Assembly (NCBI GenBank): GCA_017640725.1
Contig: JAEPQB010000001.1
Location: 1 to 64,000, forward strand
Direction: 5' to 3'
Source: Kordiimonadaceae bacterium
Lineage (GTDB): Bacteria > Pseudomonadota > Alphaproteobacteria > Sphingomonadales > Kordiimonadaceae
DNA: 64,000 nucleotides
The stretch's first letter is position 1; each line of letters opens with the position of its first letter. Below the pieces are notes generated by a model. The model had not been told where the DNA came from and did no database searches. It was given only the letters and a program-made list of their open reading frames with translations. Positions 6,816-14,766 of the stretch are shown piece by piece. A program made the position numbers and the translations under genes.

Positions 6816-8231
6816 ATGAAAAAATTGTTTATGGCAGCGCTGTTGGCTGCATCGTCAATTGTCGGTTTTGGCGCCAGGAGTGAAATGGCGCACACTGCTT
6901 CTGAAGTGACATTCGCTTCCTTCAATGTGTCGTTCGCGCACGACGGTGACCCGACAGAGAATTTCGAACAGTGGGTTGGATTCATGAACCTTCCCGTCGC
7001 AAAACAAGAAAAATTGCTGACCATTTGGAGAACCGGGACCCTGGAAGGTAGCGAGCTAAAGTTGGCGGAACGCATCATCCAGATTCGTAACATTGCGGCC
7101 ATAATTCAAAAAAATCGCCCGGACGTGCTGCTGTTGACAGAGTTCAATAATGACGGAACGGCGGAGAGCGATGCAGCGCTTTCTGGGTTCCAAGCAAATT
7201 ACCTGGCGCATCCGCAAAGCATGAACAGTGTGGATGGGGGTGACCTTCTGGAGCCAATCTCATACCCATTTGTGCAAAACTACCCAACCAACACGGGCCT
7301 CTTCTCTGGGTTTGACCTTGCAAACAACGGCACTGCTGATGCGACTGACCCCGATGACGCGCAAGGTTTCGGTTTTTACCATGGTCACTATGCCTTCGCA
7401 CTGATGTCCAAGTATGAGATCGATACCGCTGGCACGCGGACATTCCAGTCTTTCAAACGGTCTGATTTTGCAGGCGCCAGCAATCCAACCGTCGCGCCGG
7501 TTTTTGAAGCCCAAACATGTGATGAAATCGAAACGACTTTTGGTGTGCGATGCGGGGAGCCCTGGTACACGGATGATGAGTGGGATGCACTGCGTTTGTC
7601 TTCAAAAAACCATGTCGACGCTCCAATCATAATCCCAACTAAGAATGGCACAAAAACAATCAATGTTTTGCTGGCTCACCCCACACCCTCTGGTTTTGAC
7701 AAAGCCTCCGACAACAACAAGTTTCGCAATAGCCAGGAAATCGAGTTCTGGCTGCGCTATATTGAGGGCGCAGATTATATCTATGACGACCAAGGGCAAT
7801 ACGGCGGTTTCGCGGGCGATAGCTTTGTAATTATGGGAGACCTGAATGCTGACGCCATTGTCGGGACTGGCTCTCAGGCGCCGTACAATGGCATTCGGAA
7901 ACTGATGAACAACAAAAGGGTCAATCACGCTGTAAGCCAAGTCACTGGCGGGTTTGCACCCATCAGCCAGGGCGCAGCGGAAGCTCTAAACCCAGCCACC
8001 TCGTGGTCTGGTTCGCACCCCTACCCTGAAATTCGCTCTGCCGTTTTTGGAAGCAGAGTAGATTACGCGGTGCCTTCTGCAGACCTGGAAGTTGTTAGTG
8101 CTGGCACTTATTGGCAGCCTGTGGGAGCACCCGGCCGTTTGCTGTTTAATGACGCTCGTGTTGGATACGGTGACAGCAAGTCAATCTCCAGTGACCACCG
8201 ATATGTGTGGTCTACGGTAAAGATTGACTGA
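6816..8231 (+). CDS. Secreted endonuclease/exonuclease/phosphatase-fold protein
   Basis: A 471-aa exported protein with a signal peptide (MKKLFMAALLAASSIVGFGA). The EEP fold is recognised from TFASFNVSF near residue 35, RPDVLLLTEFNNDGT with the metal-binding Glu near 108, VLLAHPTPSG, the FVIMGDLNADA motif with catalytic Asp/Asn near 345, and the C-terminal SSDHRYVW His. All active-site residues of the fold appear present. The substrate may be nucleic acid, lipid or phosphoester. ATG 6816 with GAAGG upstream is preferred over the GTG at 6813. Probably monocistronic and periplasmic or extracellular. Confidence 0.82.
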   Translation: MKKLFMAALLAASSIVGFGARSEMAHTASEVTFASFNVSFAHDGDPTENFEQWVGFMNLPVAKQEKLLTIWRTGTLEGSELKLAERIIQIRNIAAIIQKNRPDVLLLTEFNNDGTAESDAALSGFQANYLAHPQSMNSVDGGDLLEPISYPFVQNYPTNTGLFSGFDLANNGTADATDPDDAQGFGFYHGHYAFALMSKYEIDTAGTRTFQSFKRSDFAGASNPTVAPVFEAQTCDEIETTFGVRCGEPWYTDDEWDALRLSSKNHVDAPIIIPTKNGTKTINVLLAHPTPSGFDKASDNNKFRNSQEIEFWLRYIEGADYIYDDQGQYGGFAGDSFVIMGDLNADAIVGTGSQAPYNGIRKLMNNKRVNHAVSQVTGGFAPISQGAAEALNPATSWSGSHPYPEIRSAVFGSRVDYAVPSADLEVVSAGTYWQPVGAPGRLLFNDARVGYGDSKSISSDHRYVWSTVKID

Positions 8232-8252
8232 CCGGGAATATTGGACTGAAGA

Positions 8253-8774
8253 CTAGTAGGACGTGAGGCAAGCGACCTGGACGCCTTGCGCACGCACAAG
8301 GTCGGCCCCTCCCAAATTGGACAGGTCAACTATGAAGCAAGCGTCTGCAACAATGGCTTCACCCTCCCGAAGGAGCTTGATAGCAGCTTCTGCTGTGCCG
8401 CCAGTCGCGATAAGGTCGTCGACGAGAAGGACATTTTCGCCTGGCGAAACTGCATCTACGTGCAGCTCCAGAAAGTCCGTGCCATATTCCTTTTTGTAAG
8501 CCTGCGTTCGGGTCTCATAGGGTAATTTGTCGGCTTTTCGGATGGGCACAAATCCTGTCTGCAAGCGATCCGCCAGTACGCCGCCCAAAATGAAGCCACG
8601 GGCTTCAATACCTACGACCTTGTCAAATGACCTTCCCTCGTATTGGGCGGCGAGCTCGTCGGCCAATCGATTGAAGGCGACAGCATCCTGGAACAGGGTT
8701 GTCATGTCGCGATACTGAATACCAGCCAGCGGATAGTCCGGAACAGTTCGAATATGGTCTTTGATCCAAGACAT
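8253..8774 (-). CDS. apt: Adenine phosphoribosyltransferase
   Basis: Purine salvage enzyme making AMP from adenine and PRPP in the cytoplasm. The 173-aa length matches the family. The N-terminal IRTVPDYPLAGIQYRDMTTL, the VGIEARGFILGG loop and the PRPP-binding motif VLLVDDLIATGGTAEAAI (about 118-135) are diagnostic. It is followed in the same direction by nothing close; the serine hydrolase gene lies 22 bases upstream, so the two could share a transcript. Confidence 0.96.
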   Translation of the reverse strand: MSWIKDHIRTVPDYPLAGIQYRDMTTLFQDAVAFNRLADELAAQYEGRSFDKVVGIEARGFILGGVLADRLQTGFVPIRKADKLPYETRTQAYKKEYGTDFLELHVDAVSPGENVLLVDDLIATGGTAEAAIKLLREGEAIVADACFIVDLSNLGGADLVRAQGVQVACLTSY

Positions 8775-8796
8775 GCTGCGCCTCCGGGTAACAGAG

Positions 8797-10710
8797 TTAG
8801 AAATTCAAGTTAAAGCTAAACAAGCCAACAACGATCGCAAACCAGACAACGCTTAGGCACGACAGTACCAGCAGAACGGCACAAAGCTTGGTGAACCAGC
8901 CGTGCCACCGTGTCAATTTCACATAAGCTGACCAGCCAGCCAATACTGTGGCCAGCACGGGCAAAACCGCCGCTAAGTACAAGAATAGCAACCGGGTTTC
9001 ATTCCTTGCACCTTCAAAATTATAGAAGTTACCTGCGATCCAGGAAATGAACCAAGCCCAAGCACCCAAATAGACAAGCACTAACAAGGATGCGATCGGT
9101 GCTGCCCTGTAGGCAAGTTCGTCTTTACCTTCATACGGAAAACCAATCTCAAACCGCCGTCTTGCATACGCGCGCACAGGCCACGCGAAGAAAGTAAACA
9201 ACAGCACAACGCCTGCCGATCCCAATGTCGGGTTCAACCAAGCTGACGAGCGGTGCCAAGGCACAGGTGTGAAAGCGAAAACAGCCGGTTCAGTTGCGAT
9301 GGCTTTGACAACACCATTTTCCACACGCGCTGCGACCCGCCGGCCGGAAGCCGATTGCCACACCCATGGCTCAATCTCGCGCAAGGGCTCCATATTGCCT
9401 GCAAAATCGAGGGCAAGAGGCATGAGAAGCTCATTTTTGTCGTTCATAGACACTTTGAACTGGCTACCAAACCGCGCGATTGCAAAGGCGCTGCTACTGG
9501 CCGCACGCGTGGTTTCATACACGCCAACCATTGCGCGCCCATGCTCTTCAGCGGTCGACCGCACACGCGGCGTTCTTTTTCGCTCTGGGAAATAGCGATC
9601 AGTAAATCCAGTGAGTAGATTTTGACGAACAGGCCCAGCTTTTGGGCCACCCATGCTATTCATGGAAATGAATATGCCAACGTTCTGGTCAATAAAAAGG
9701 TTCAGGTCTGAATGGAACCAGATGGTGTCGCCGCCATGGCTGACAATGCGCTGGCCATTGCGGTCACTCCGGTAAAACCCAAGGGCAAAGCCATTGATTG
9801 GTGGAAATTGATTATCAATCGATTGATGCATTTCGCGCGTTGTTTCTGGCCGCAAAAGACCGGCACCGCCGTTCAGGTAGGCAATCATGAACTTGGCGAC
9901 ATCTGATCCAGTGGCGGAAAGTGCCCCTGCAGGCATGGGCATCACAATCTCGAATGTTTTTGCTTTGCCATCAGACGCAGTGCGGTACCCCTTGGAAAGC
10001 CCTGCAGCGAGTGTGTCTGGAAGAGGTTGGCGAAAACTGGATCGCGTCATATTAAGCGGCGTGAAGATGTGATCTTCGATGTAAGTTTCGAAACGCTTTC
10101 CTGAAACACGCTCGACAATATAGCCCGCCAATGCAGAGGCATAATTTGTGTAGCCAGGCATTGTGCCCGGTTCAAACATTTGACCAGGAATATGGGACAC
10201 CAGATACTTGCGAAGGTCCCCTTCCTCAAACCGTCGGTTTTCTACAAATATATCCTTGAGCGCTTCTTCGAATCCGGCTGTATGGGTCATAAGGTGGCGC
10301 ACAGTAATTGTGCCTTTTGGGGCGGCGATCTGATAATCGATATAATTCTGAACGTCTGTATCGAGGTCAATTTTTCCTTGTTCAACCAGCTGCATTACTG
10401 CGGTCCAGAGAAACAATTTTGAAATTGATGCAGGCCTGAACAATGTGGCGTTGGGGTCGACGGGGATTCGATTTTCAATATCTGAATACCCGTAGCCTTT
10501 TCCCACCAATACTGCGCCGTCCTTAACGACGGTTACCACCGCACCGGCAACATCAGCCGTTTTGAGCGCGTAAGGCAGATATCCATCTAGCCAGGCAGTA
10601 ACATTTTCAGCTGTCAGTGGTTCTGGCTGAACCTGCCTTTGTGCTGATACCCCTTGGGTTCCAGCCAAAAACAGTGAAATGACACAGAAACATTTTGCGA
10701 ATAATTGCAT
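8797..10710 (-). CDS. Membrane-anchored serine hydrolase, class C beta-lactamase fold
   Basis: A 637-aa protein: signal peptide (1-23), a beta-lactamase/penicillin-binding-protein-like domain (about 30-360) and a C-terminal membrane region with four hydrophobic helices (about 495-630). The active-site SxxK is in PASISKLFL near residue 96, the Tyr motif is GYTNYASAL near 187, and the third motif is HGG in IVSHGGDTIW near 330. Such proteins are esterases, peptidases or beta-lactamase-like hydrolases in the periplasm; the substrate cannot be told. The RNA just before the ATG can fold over the ribosome site (separate entry). Confidence 0.85.
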   Translation of the reverse strand: MQLFAKCFCVISLFLAGTQGVSAQRQVQPEPLTAENVTAWLDGYLPYALKTADVAGAVVTVVKDGAVLVGKGYGYSDIENRIPVDPNATLFRPASISKLFLWTAVMQLVEQGKIDLDTDVQNYIDYQIAAPKGTITVRHLMTHTAGFEEALKDIFVENRRFEEGDLRKYLVSHIPGQMFEPGTMPGYTNYASALAGYIVERVSGKRFETYIEDHIFTPLNMTRSSFRQPLPDTLAAGLSKGYRTASDGKAKTFEIVMPMPAGALSATGSDVAKFMIAYLNGGAGLLRPETTREMHQSIDNQFPPINGFALGFYRSDRNGQRIVSHGGDTIWFHSDLNLFIDQNVGIFISMNSMGGPKAGPVRQNLLTGFTDRYFPERKRTPRVRSTAEEHGRAMVGVYETTRAASSSAFAIARFGSQFKVSMNDKNELLMPLALDFAGNMEPLREIEPWVWQSASGRRVAARVENGVVKAIATEPAVFAFTPVPWHRSSAWLNPTLGSAGVVLLFTFFAWPVRAYARRRFEIGFPYEGKDELAYRAAPIASLLVLVYLGAWAWFISWIAGNFYNFEGARNETRLLFLYLAAVLPVLATVLAGWSAYVKLTRWHGWFTKLCAVLLVLSCLSVVWFAIVVGLFSFNLNF

Positions 10711-10717
10711 CGCCGCT

Positions 10718-10762
10718 CCCCTTGAGTGGTGGACATAAATAAACCACCAAATTCCCCAAGGG
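10718..10762 (-). promoter_or_regulatory. Hairpin that can pair with the serine hydrolase ribosome-binding site
   Basis: In the minus-strand RNA, CCCTTG and TGGTGG pair with CCACCA and CAAGGG around a TTTATTTATGT loop, with a 7/2-nt internal loop. The 3' arm includes the AAGGGG ribosome site that lies just before the ATG at 10710. This could be a thermosensor-like or other translational switch; not tested. Confidence 0.35.
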
Positions 10763-10823
10763 AAAGTCTAGCCAAGATTGATGAAGCGCGCCAGCAACAA
10801 GGGACCAAAAGTTGGCCGAAGCC

Positions 10824-11591
10824 TCAATTGTTGGTTTGTAGCATTGCCTTGCCTAGAAATGATAAAAACGGCTCCCAAGCGTGGTCCATAGGGGCGCCTG
10901 TCACAGACTGTCGCAACATCAGGGACCCATGGCGGCCATTTTCTATCTCCAGATAAGGGATCGATTGGGCCTCAAAAGCTTTTGCCTGTGCCTGAACACT
11001 TTCAATCGCCATTTCCCTATCGGGACGCAGCGCCATCACCGGTATTGAGAGTTGATCCAGTATTTCTTCCGGCCTGCAGCCCTCCATTGGCTCACCGGAA
11101 GCCGGTGAAAAGGCCACAACACCTTTAAGCTGATCAGGAAAGTCGGCAGCAAGTTTAACGACAAGAGCCGCACTAAAACTGCTCCCCACAGCCATAATAG
11201 GCCCCTGTGTATGCTGCTGCGCCCATTCGAGCGAGGCAACCAAGTCAGGATAGGCTTCACAATAACTATATTCGCGCCCTTCAAGTGCCAATTGTGTCTT
11301 ATTGGGCGCGCCTAGACGGTCGCTACCTGAACGAAGGTCTACCGCCAAAGTATTGTAGCCTTCCTCGTTGAGACGTTCGGAAGTTTCCTGATATTCGCCT
11401 TGGGCTGAAGCGCGCGCCATATGAAACAATAGTATTGTTGGAGCCGCTGATTTGTCTGCAGCACGGCTGTCTTGCCAGTAAGCATGCACTTCAACATTAT
11501 CCGAAGTTCGATAGGTAACTTCTTCGTCTGCAGTCGCCCGCATTGGTACCAAAAGCAAACTCAGCAAAGCCAGGCAGATAACACGGTGCAT
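10824..11591 (-). CDS. Exported alpha/beta hydrolase
   Basis: From ATG 11591 (GGAG seven bases upstream) the product is 255 aa with a signal peptide MHRVICLALLSLLLVPMRA. The alpha/beta hydrolase fold is supported by ILLFHMARAS (oxyanion region), AVDLRSGSDRLG, the nucleophile elbow AVGSSFSAAL (GxSxS) near residue 133, PVMALRPDRE and the late His in ENGRHGSLML. It resembles the dienelactone hydrolase-like group. The in-frame GTG/ATG further upstream would destroy the signal peptide and is rejected. Substrate unknown. Confidence 0.8.
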   Translation of the reverse strand: MHRVICLALLSLLLVPMRATADEEVTYRTSDNVEVHAYWQDSRAADKSAAPTILLFHMARASAQGEYQETSERLNEEGYNTLAVDLRSGSDRLGAPNKTQLALEGREYSYCEAYPDLVASLEWAQQHTQGPIMAVGSSFSAALVVKLAADFPDQLKGVVAFSPASGEPMEGCRPEEILDQLSIPVMALRPDREMAIESVQAQAKAFEAQSIPYLEIENGRHGSLMLRQSVTGAPMDHAWEPFLSFLGKAMLQTNN

Positions 11592-11704
11592 GAGCAGTCT
11601 CCATTCAGCTAGGGCCAAGCTAGCACAAATTTCGTTACATCGTATCTCACCTTACGTTTAGGTTGAATTAATCCACTAGGGCTCGACAACGTAAAAAAAA
11701 CGAA

Positions 11705-13678
11705 ATGCCGGCCCAGGCACACTCAGAAATCATTAACGATTTTGATGTATTCAAAATCTACGAAAGCTTTAGGGGGCTTTTCGGAGTTGGTAAGCTGTTA
11801 AAAAAACTGAGTAATATGTTGAGAGGCGATCCACGCAGATTGTGGGTCAGGTACGCCGTTGCCATTGGCTTAATCGCCTCACTGGTGACTTTTTCCCATA
11901 TTGTATCATTACAAGCGACCCGCACAGGGGACGAGATGTCAGCTGCTATTGATGTTAGCGGGCGTCAACGCATGCTCAGTCAACGAATTCTGTTTTTTGC
12001 TTCTGAAGTGTACAGCGGAAAGTCGCTTCTAAATGGCTCTGCCAAAACCGATCTGGTGACTGCGATCGATTTGTTTGAACTGTCACACAATGCCCTCACA
12101 AGAGGCGGCAGTCTGGGTCTTTCTGGCGAACTTTCCAATGACCTGGACCAGTTATACTTTTCAAATTGCTCTGGCTGCAGGCTGGACCAAAGGGTTCACG
12201 AATATGTGGACGCCGCCAGAGTAATTGCAGGTGTTACAAATGGCAATATTGATGAAGCCTGGCAGGCCTTGATTTCAGCCGGGCGGCAGGAGCTGTTGGA
12301 CTCGCTCAATCAGGCAGTGCAGCTGTTCGAAGCTGAGTCCGTTAGCTCTATCCAAGCCCTTCGCACCATAAGCAATTTCGGCTACATCTTTGCCATTGCA
12401 GTTTTGGTTCTGGAAGCACTGATCATTTTCATGCCAGCACACCGAACCATCGTGTCTGCACTCGATAACCTTGAAGATAAAAACGCCGACCTGCAGGCGT
12501 CAGAAGAAATTGCGGTTAAGCGTTTTCATGAGGCGGAAAAAGCCCGCATTCGTGCGGAAAAAGCTGAGAAAATCAAAGCTGACTTTATTGCGACCATGTC
12601 CCATGAAGTGAGGACACCGATGAACGGTGTTCTTGGCATGCTTGACCTGCTGCTGCGAGCTGACTTGCAAAACGAGCAGAAAGAACGGGTGACACTTGCA
12701 CGGGACAGTGCACGCAACCTCATGACCCTTTTGGAGGATATGCTCGATTTCACTAGGCTTGATATGGGCCACGTGCAAATCAAACAAGTTCCGTTCAGTG
12801 TGGCCCAGGTCGTGGATTCTGTTGTCGCCATTACAACGGCAGAAGCCCAGCGCAAAAAACTTGAGCTGAGCTACACCATCCAGGCCGGTGTGCCTGGCTG
12901 GATAGTCGGTGACGCATTGCGCGTACGCCAGATGCTGACGCATCTTGTCGGAAACAGCTTGAAATTCACCCAAATCGGCTCTGTTCGTATCCTGTTGGAG
13001 TATGATGGTTCTGACGAAGATGGAACCCTCTTCGTGAGCGTCGTTGATACAGGCGATGGCATAGCGCCAGAAGTTGTTGACACTATTTTTGAGCGATTTG
13101 AGCAAGGCGAAAACGGATACACAAGAGCTCAAGACGGTGCCGGTGTAGGTTTGGCTTTGTGCCGTGAACTGGTTGAGCTGATGGGTGGCAGCATATCAAT
13201 TGATAGCGAACTGGGTTCTGGCTGTATTGTGAAACTTGCCATCCCCGCCAAGCCGGTCAGCGAAGAAGACGCGCGTATTTTTGAAAAATCGCAGGACATC
13301 GAAGCTCTGACACTCGATCGAAGCATGCGTGTCCTGATAGTGGAAGACCACCCTATCAATCAGAAAATCATCGAATCCTTCATGAAGGATCTTGGCTTTA
13401 GCAGTGTTGTTGCACACAACGGTGTTGAGGCGGTTGCCAAGCATCAGCCGGGCCTGTTTGATCTGATTTTGATGGATATTCATATGCCTCAAATGGATGG
13501 CCTGACAGCCAGTCAGCAGATTCGTGAGACCGACCCTGACGTCCCCATTGTGGCGGTGACGGCTGATATTGGCATCGGCGACCTAGGGACACACATTCAT
13601 GCTGGCATGAATGACTTTGTCTCCAAGCCCATTGACCCAAACAATCTGCAACAGGTTCTGAAAAAGGTGTTGAGCTAA
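11705..13678 (+). CDS. Hybrid sensor histidine kinase with PilJ-type sensor domain
   Basis: A 657-aa membrane kinase. Order: TM1 (about 52-70), a periplasmic PilJ/NarX-like type IV pili MCP domain starting DVSGRQRMLSQRI near 88, TM2 (about 225-245), a coiled coil, HisKA with phosphorylatable His300 in MSHEVRTPMNG, HATPase_c with N box GNSLKFTQ and G boxes VVDTGDGIAP and GAGVGLAL, then a receiver domain with phospho-Asp591 in LILMDIHMPQMDG. All catalytic residues are present. No output domain follows. The start is uncertain: 11705 has no clear ribosome site, and ATG 11816 would still keep TM1. A solute-binding-like gene starts 60 bases downstream. Confidence 0.9.
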   Translation: MPAQAHSEIINDFDVFKIYESFRGLFGVGKLLKKLSNMLRGDPRRLWVRYAVAIGLIASLVTFSHIVSLQATRTGDEMSAAIDVSGRQRMLSQRILFFASEVYSGKSLLNGSAKTDLVTAIDLFELSHNALTRGGSLGLSGELSNDLDQLYFSNCSGCRLDQRVHEYVDAARVIAGVTNGNIDEAWQALISAGRQELLDSLNQAVQLFEAESVSSIQALRTISNFGYIFAIAVLVLEALIIFMPAHRTIVSALDNLEDKNADLQASEEIAVKRFHEAEKARIRAEKAEKIKADFIATMSHEVRTPMNGVLGMLDLLLRADLQNEQKERVTLARDSARNLMTLLEDMLDFTRLDMGHVQIKQVPFSVAQVVDSVVAITTAEAQRKKLELSYTIQAGVPGWIVGDALRVRQMLTHLVGNSLKFTQIGSVRILLEYDGSDEDGTLFVSVVDTGDGIAPEVVDTIFERFEQGENGYTRAQDGAGVGLALCRELVELMGGSISIDSELGSGCIVKLAIPAKPVSEEDARIFEKSQDIEALTLDRSMRVLIVEDHPINQKIIESFMKDLGFSSVVAHNGVEAVAKHQPGLFDLILMDIHMPQMDGLTASQQIRETDPDVPIVAVTADIGIGDLGTHIHAGMNDFVSKPIDPNNLQQVLKKVLS

Positions 13679-13738
13679 CTCTCTGCCCCTTGAGCATTGA
13701 TTAAACACAACGCTATACTGGCTTCATCAGGACACGAA

Positions 13739-14497
13739 ATGATGAAACCTTTCAAACTTCTAATCCTTTTTGCCACCACTTGTTGGTCAATTGCAGCTAC
13801 GGCAGATGACAAACCAATAGCGTCAAACCATATCGATGTTTCGGTCGGCAGCATGAGTATTCCATTCGCCTACGAGCAGAATGGCACAGGTGTTTACAAC
13901 CAGATTTTCGACAAGTTGGTGGAAGGATATGAAGGGACCGTGGATGTCACCTTTTTCCCTTCGAACCGGCTGTCGCGGGCAGTTGAAGGCCGCCAAATCG
14001 ATTGCCTCTACATTGCCACCGAAAGCGTTGCGAACAACGGAGGTGCCAACAGTCCGTATAGAGAGCTAGAATTTATTGGGCCCGTCAATTTGGTCTCCGT
14101 TGTGGTTTATCTGCCCGCAAACGCGGATGATGTTAATGAAATCACTGATCTGCAGGGGTTGAAAATTGCTTCAGACGTAAACCTGGTGCCGCTGATCAAT
14201 AGGTTGGGCATCCAGGAGGATTTTGATCTGCAAAGCCAAATTCAGATGATTGAGTTGCTTGTCGCAGGCCGCGTGGATGCTTTGATCGGGTATGACTTCG
14301 ACCTTGATTTCCTGACGCGCAAACAAGGGGTTAGAGACCAACTAAAGAAAGCAAGCATTAAACTGCTAACCATTGGGGATGGCATTGCTTGCTTTTCAAA
14401 CGAGAGACTCAAGCCATTTCGGGATCATATGAAAGCGCGCCTGAAGCATATGACCGACTCGGGTTGGCTCGACGACGCTCTCAAGGACTACCGCTAG
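13739..14497 (+). CDS. Periplasmic solute-binding (SBP_bac_3-like) protein without a transporter
   Basis: A 252-aa exported protein beginning MMKPFKLLILFATTCWSIAA. The two-lobe binding fold of family 3 is suggested by SIPFAYEQNGTGVYNQIFDKL, RLSRAVEGRQIDCLYI, the LQGLKIASDV strand and LLVAGRVDALIGYDFD. No ABC permease or ATPase is nearby. The gene follows the hybrid kinase by 60 bases in the same direction, so it may supply ligand sensing to it or act on its own. ATG 13739 has AGGA at suitable spacing; the frame opens upstream but without a ribosome site. Confidence 0.75.
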   Translation: MMKPFKLLILFATTCWSIAATADDKPIASNHIDVSVGSMSIPFAYEQNGTGVYNQIFDKLVEGYEGTVDVTFFPSNRLSRAVEGRQIDCLYIATESVANNGGANSPYRELEFIGPVNLVSVVVYLPANADDVNEITDLQGLKIASDVNLVPLINRLGIQEDFDLQSQIQMIELLVAGRVDALIGYDFDLDFLTRKQGVRDQLKKASIKLLTIGDGIACFSNERLKPFRDHMKARLKHMTDSGWLDDALKDYR

Positions 14498-14506
14498 CAC
14501 GAGCTT

Positions 14507-14529
14507 CTGAAGAGCACCGTTCTCTTCAG
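14507..14529 (+). terminator. Inverted repeat after the solute-binding gene
   Basis: CTGAAGAG, seven bases, CTCTTCAG: a perfect 8-bp stem nine bases beyond the stop codon. There is no following T tract, so rho-independent termination is not assured. Confidence 0.35.
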
Positions 14530-14631
14530 CTCATCCCATCAATCCTTCGGTTCGTCGCAACCCTGTCAAAGTCTGGCAACCGCAAACGATATGCCTGCGT
14601 GATACGCGGGCTGGCAAAGCCACCACACTGA

Positions 14632-14649
14632 TGATGTATTTCTACATCA
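14632..14649. repeat. Inverted repeat in the RND pump upstream region
   Basis: TGATGTA-TTTC-TACATCA, a perfect 7-bp inverted repeat about 120 bp before the RND permease start. It may be a small operator or a hairpin. Confidence 0.3.
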
Positions 14650-14696
14650 GTTAGAGATAAAAGCCCTGCGTTCACGGGATTGACGGCGGATTTTAC

Positions 14697-14722
14697 TATA
14701 TTCAACTATTTGGTTGAATATA
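14697..14722. promoter_or_regulatory. Operator-like inverted repeat before the RND permease
   Basis: TATATTCAAC-N6-GTTGAATATA, a perfect 10-bp inverted repeat. Its centre is about 57 bp upstream of the GTG start. Its ATTCAA...TTGAAT core resembles sites bound by ArsR- or MarR-type repressors; no regulator gene adjoins, so the ligand is unknown. The rest of 14498-14766 shows no gene. Confidence 0.45.
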
Positions 14723-14766
14723 TAGTCCTGCGCCATGAAGAAAAGAGAAAAAGAAAGATACTGACA

